From IMG/VR virus record IMGVR_UViG_3300008450_000491, positions 1-22,930 of that record: a stretch of DNA of 22,930 nucleotides. One strand, 5' to 3'. Numbering within the stretch: the first letter of the stretch is position 1; every line of letters begins with the position of its first letter. The notes beneath the pieces were generated by a model. It was not told the DNA's origin. It saw only the letters and a program-made list of their open reading frames with translations, and made no database searches. Origin of the DNA: a virus. Positions 22,812 to 22,930 of the stretch are shown here, in pieces. Position numbers and translations under genes: made by a program.

Positions 22812-22930
22812 ATGGCTAACATAAAAATATCTGCTCTTAGTATCTTAGGAAAATCGTCATTTGTAAGTGATGATTACATTCTTGTAGCAAGAGGCACTAC
22901 TTCAAATGCTAAAGTGCAGGCAACTTCATT
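22812..22930 (+). CDS. Tail fibre / tail spike N-terminus, truncated by window end
   Basis: ATG at 22812, four bases after the previous stop, opens a frame that runs off the window with 39 visible codons. The sequence 'MANIKISALSILGKSSFVSD' followed by 'DYILVARGTTSNAKVQATS' fits the common N-terminal pattern of phage tail fibres and spikes ('KISxLpxxxxxxxxDxllVxxxGxT.k'). This would be a second adhesion gene cluster, in addition to the fibres at the start of the window. Confidence 0.6.
   Translation, partial: MANIKISALSILGKSSFVSDDYILVARGTTSNAKVQATS

Noticed and set aside
1-22930. CRISPR arrays, tRNA genes, insertion sequences or attachment sites
   Set aside because: No regularly spaced repeats, cloverleaf-like segments, transposase motifs or flanking inverted repeats were seen by eye.
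1-22930. Frequent TGGGG / CCCCA strings in an AT-rich sequence
   Set aside because: They mostly reflect GGG codons after a T-ending codon and mixed GGA use; exceptions are common, so I could not support a motif such as a recombination or modification site without counting.

Overview
This window looks like the late (structural, packaging and lysis) region of a tailed double-stranded DNA phage that infects a member of the Bacteroidota. All convincing genes lie on the + strand, tightly packed, with many TAATG/TGATG/ATGA stop-start overlaps and no intergenic gap longer than about 105 bases. The host assignment rests on AT-rich sequence, the absence of clear Shine-Dalgarno sites, and promoter-like elements of the Bacteroidota type (TAnnTTTG, twice with an upstream TTG box at the right distance). 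The gene order (HU/IHF-like, putative small terminase, TerL, portal, internal protein, scaffold, MCP, connector) and protein style recall crAss-like phages and related large podoviruses of Bacteroidota. That placement is from memory of the families and was not tested by a search.

Layout. 1-4094: adhesion proteins, namely the end of one fibre-like gene and a 946-residue protein built of three diverged LamG/arabinofuranosidase-B-like repeats. 4153-7222: an unknown protein, then a lysis-type cassette (membrane protein, M15 endopeptidase, holin) ending in a secreted HExxHxxGxxH metalloprotease with a dockerin-like tail. 7255-8743: small helper proteins (GroES-like co-chaperonin, a coiled protein, a zinc-ribbon protein, an HU/IHF-like protein, a probable small terminase). 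8744-12961: TerL and portal. 12958-15981: a Dps-like protein with a complete ferroxidase motif, an 814-residue virion protein combining a probable ADP-ribosyltransferase domain with a lytic-transglycosylase-like domain, and a 51-residue basic protein. 16063-18644: acidic scaffold and major capsid protein, closed by a strong terminator. 18750-21778: two connector/tail-type proteins and an abundant-looking structural protein, closed by a second strong terminator. 21849-22930: a cysteine-rich protein, a small unknown, and the start of another fibre.

How it fits together (inference). GroES-like protein helps fold the capsid protein; scaffold and MCP form the prohead on the portal; TerS/TerL fill it; ring or adaptor proteins close it and fibres bind host glycans. 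M15 peptidase, holin and perhaps the metalloprotease release progeny. The Dps-like and ART/lysozyme proteins sit between portal and scaffold, where internal or ejected proteins are often encoded, and are the best candidates for something not yet described: a phage particle carrying an iron-oxidising protein and a host-modifying enzyme.

Regulation seen: two TTG-N20/22-TAnnTTTG promoters that end only 4-5 bases before the start codons of portal and scaffold (leaderless mRNA predicted), a 14-base motif shared by the leaders of MCP and two downstream genes, two strong intrinsic terminators, and CCAAA-rich leaders before the GroES-like and zinc-ribbon genes.
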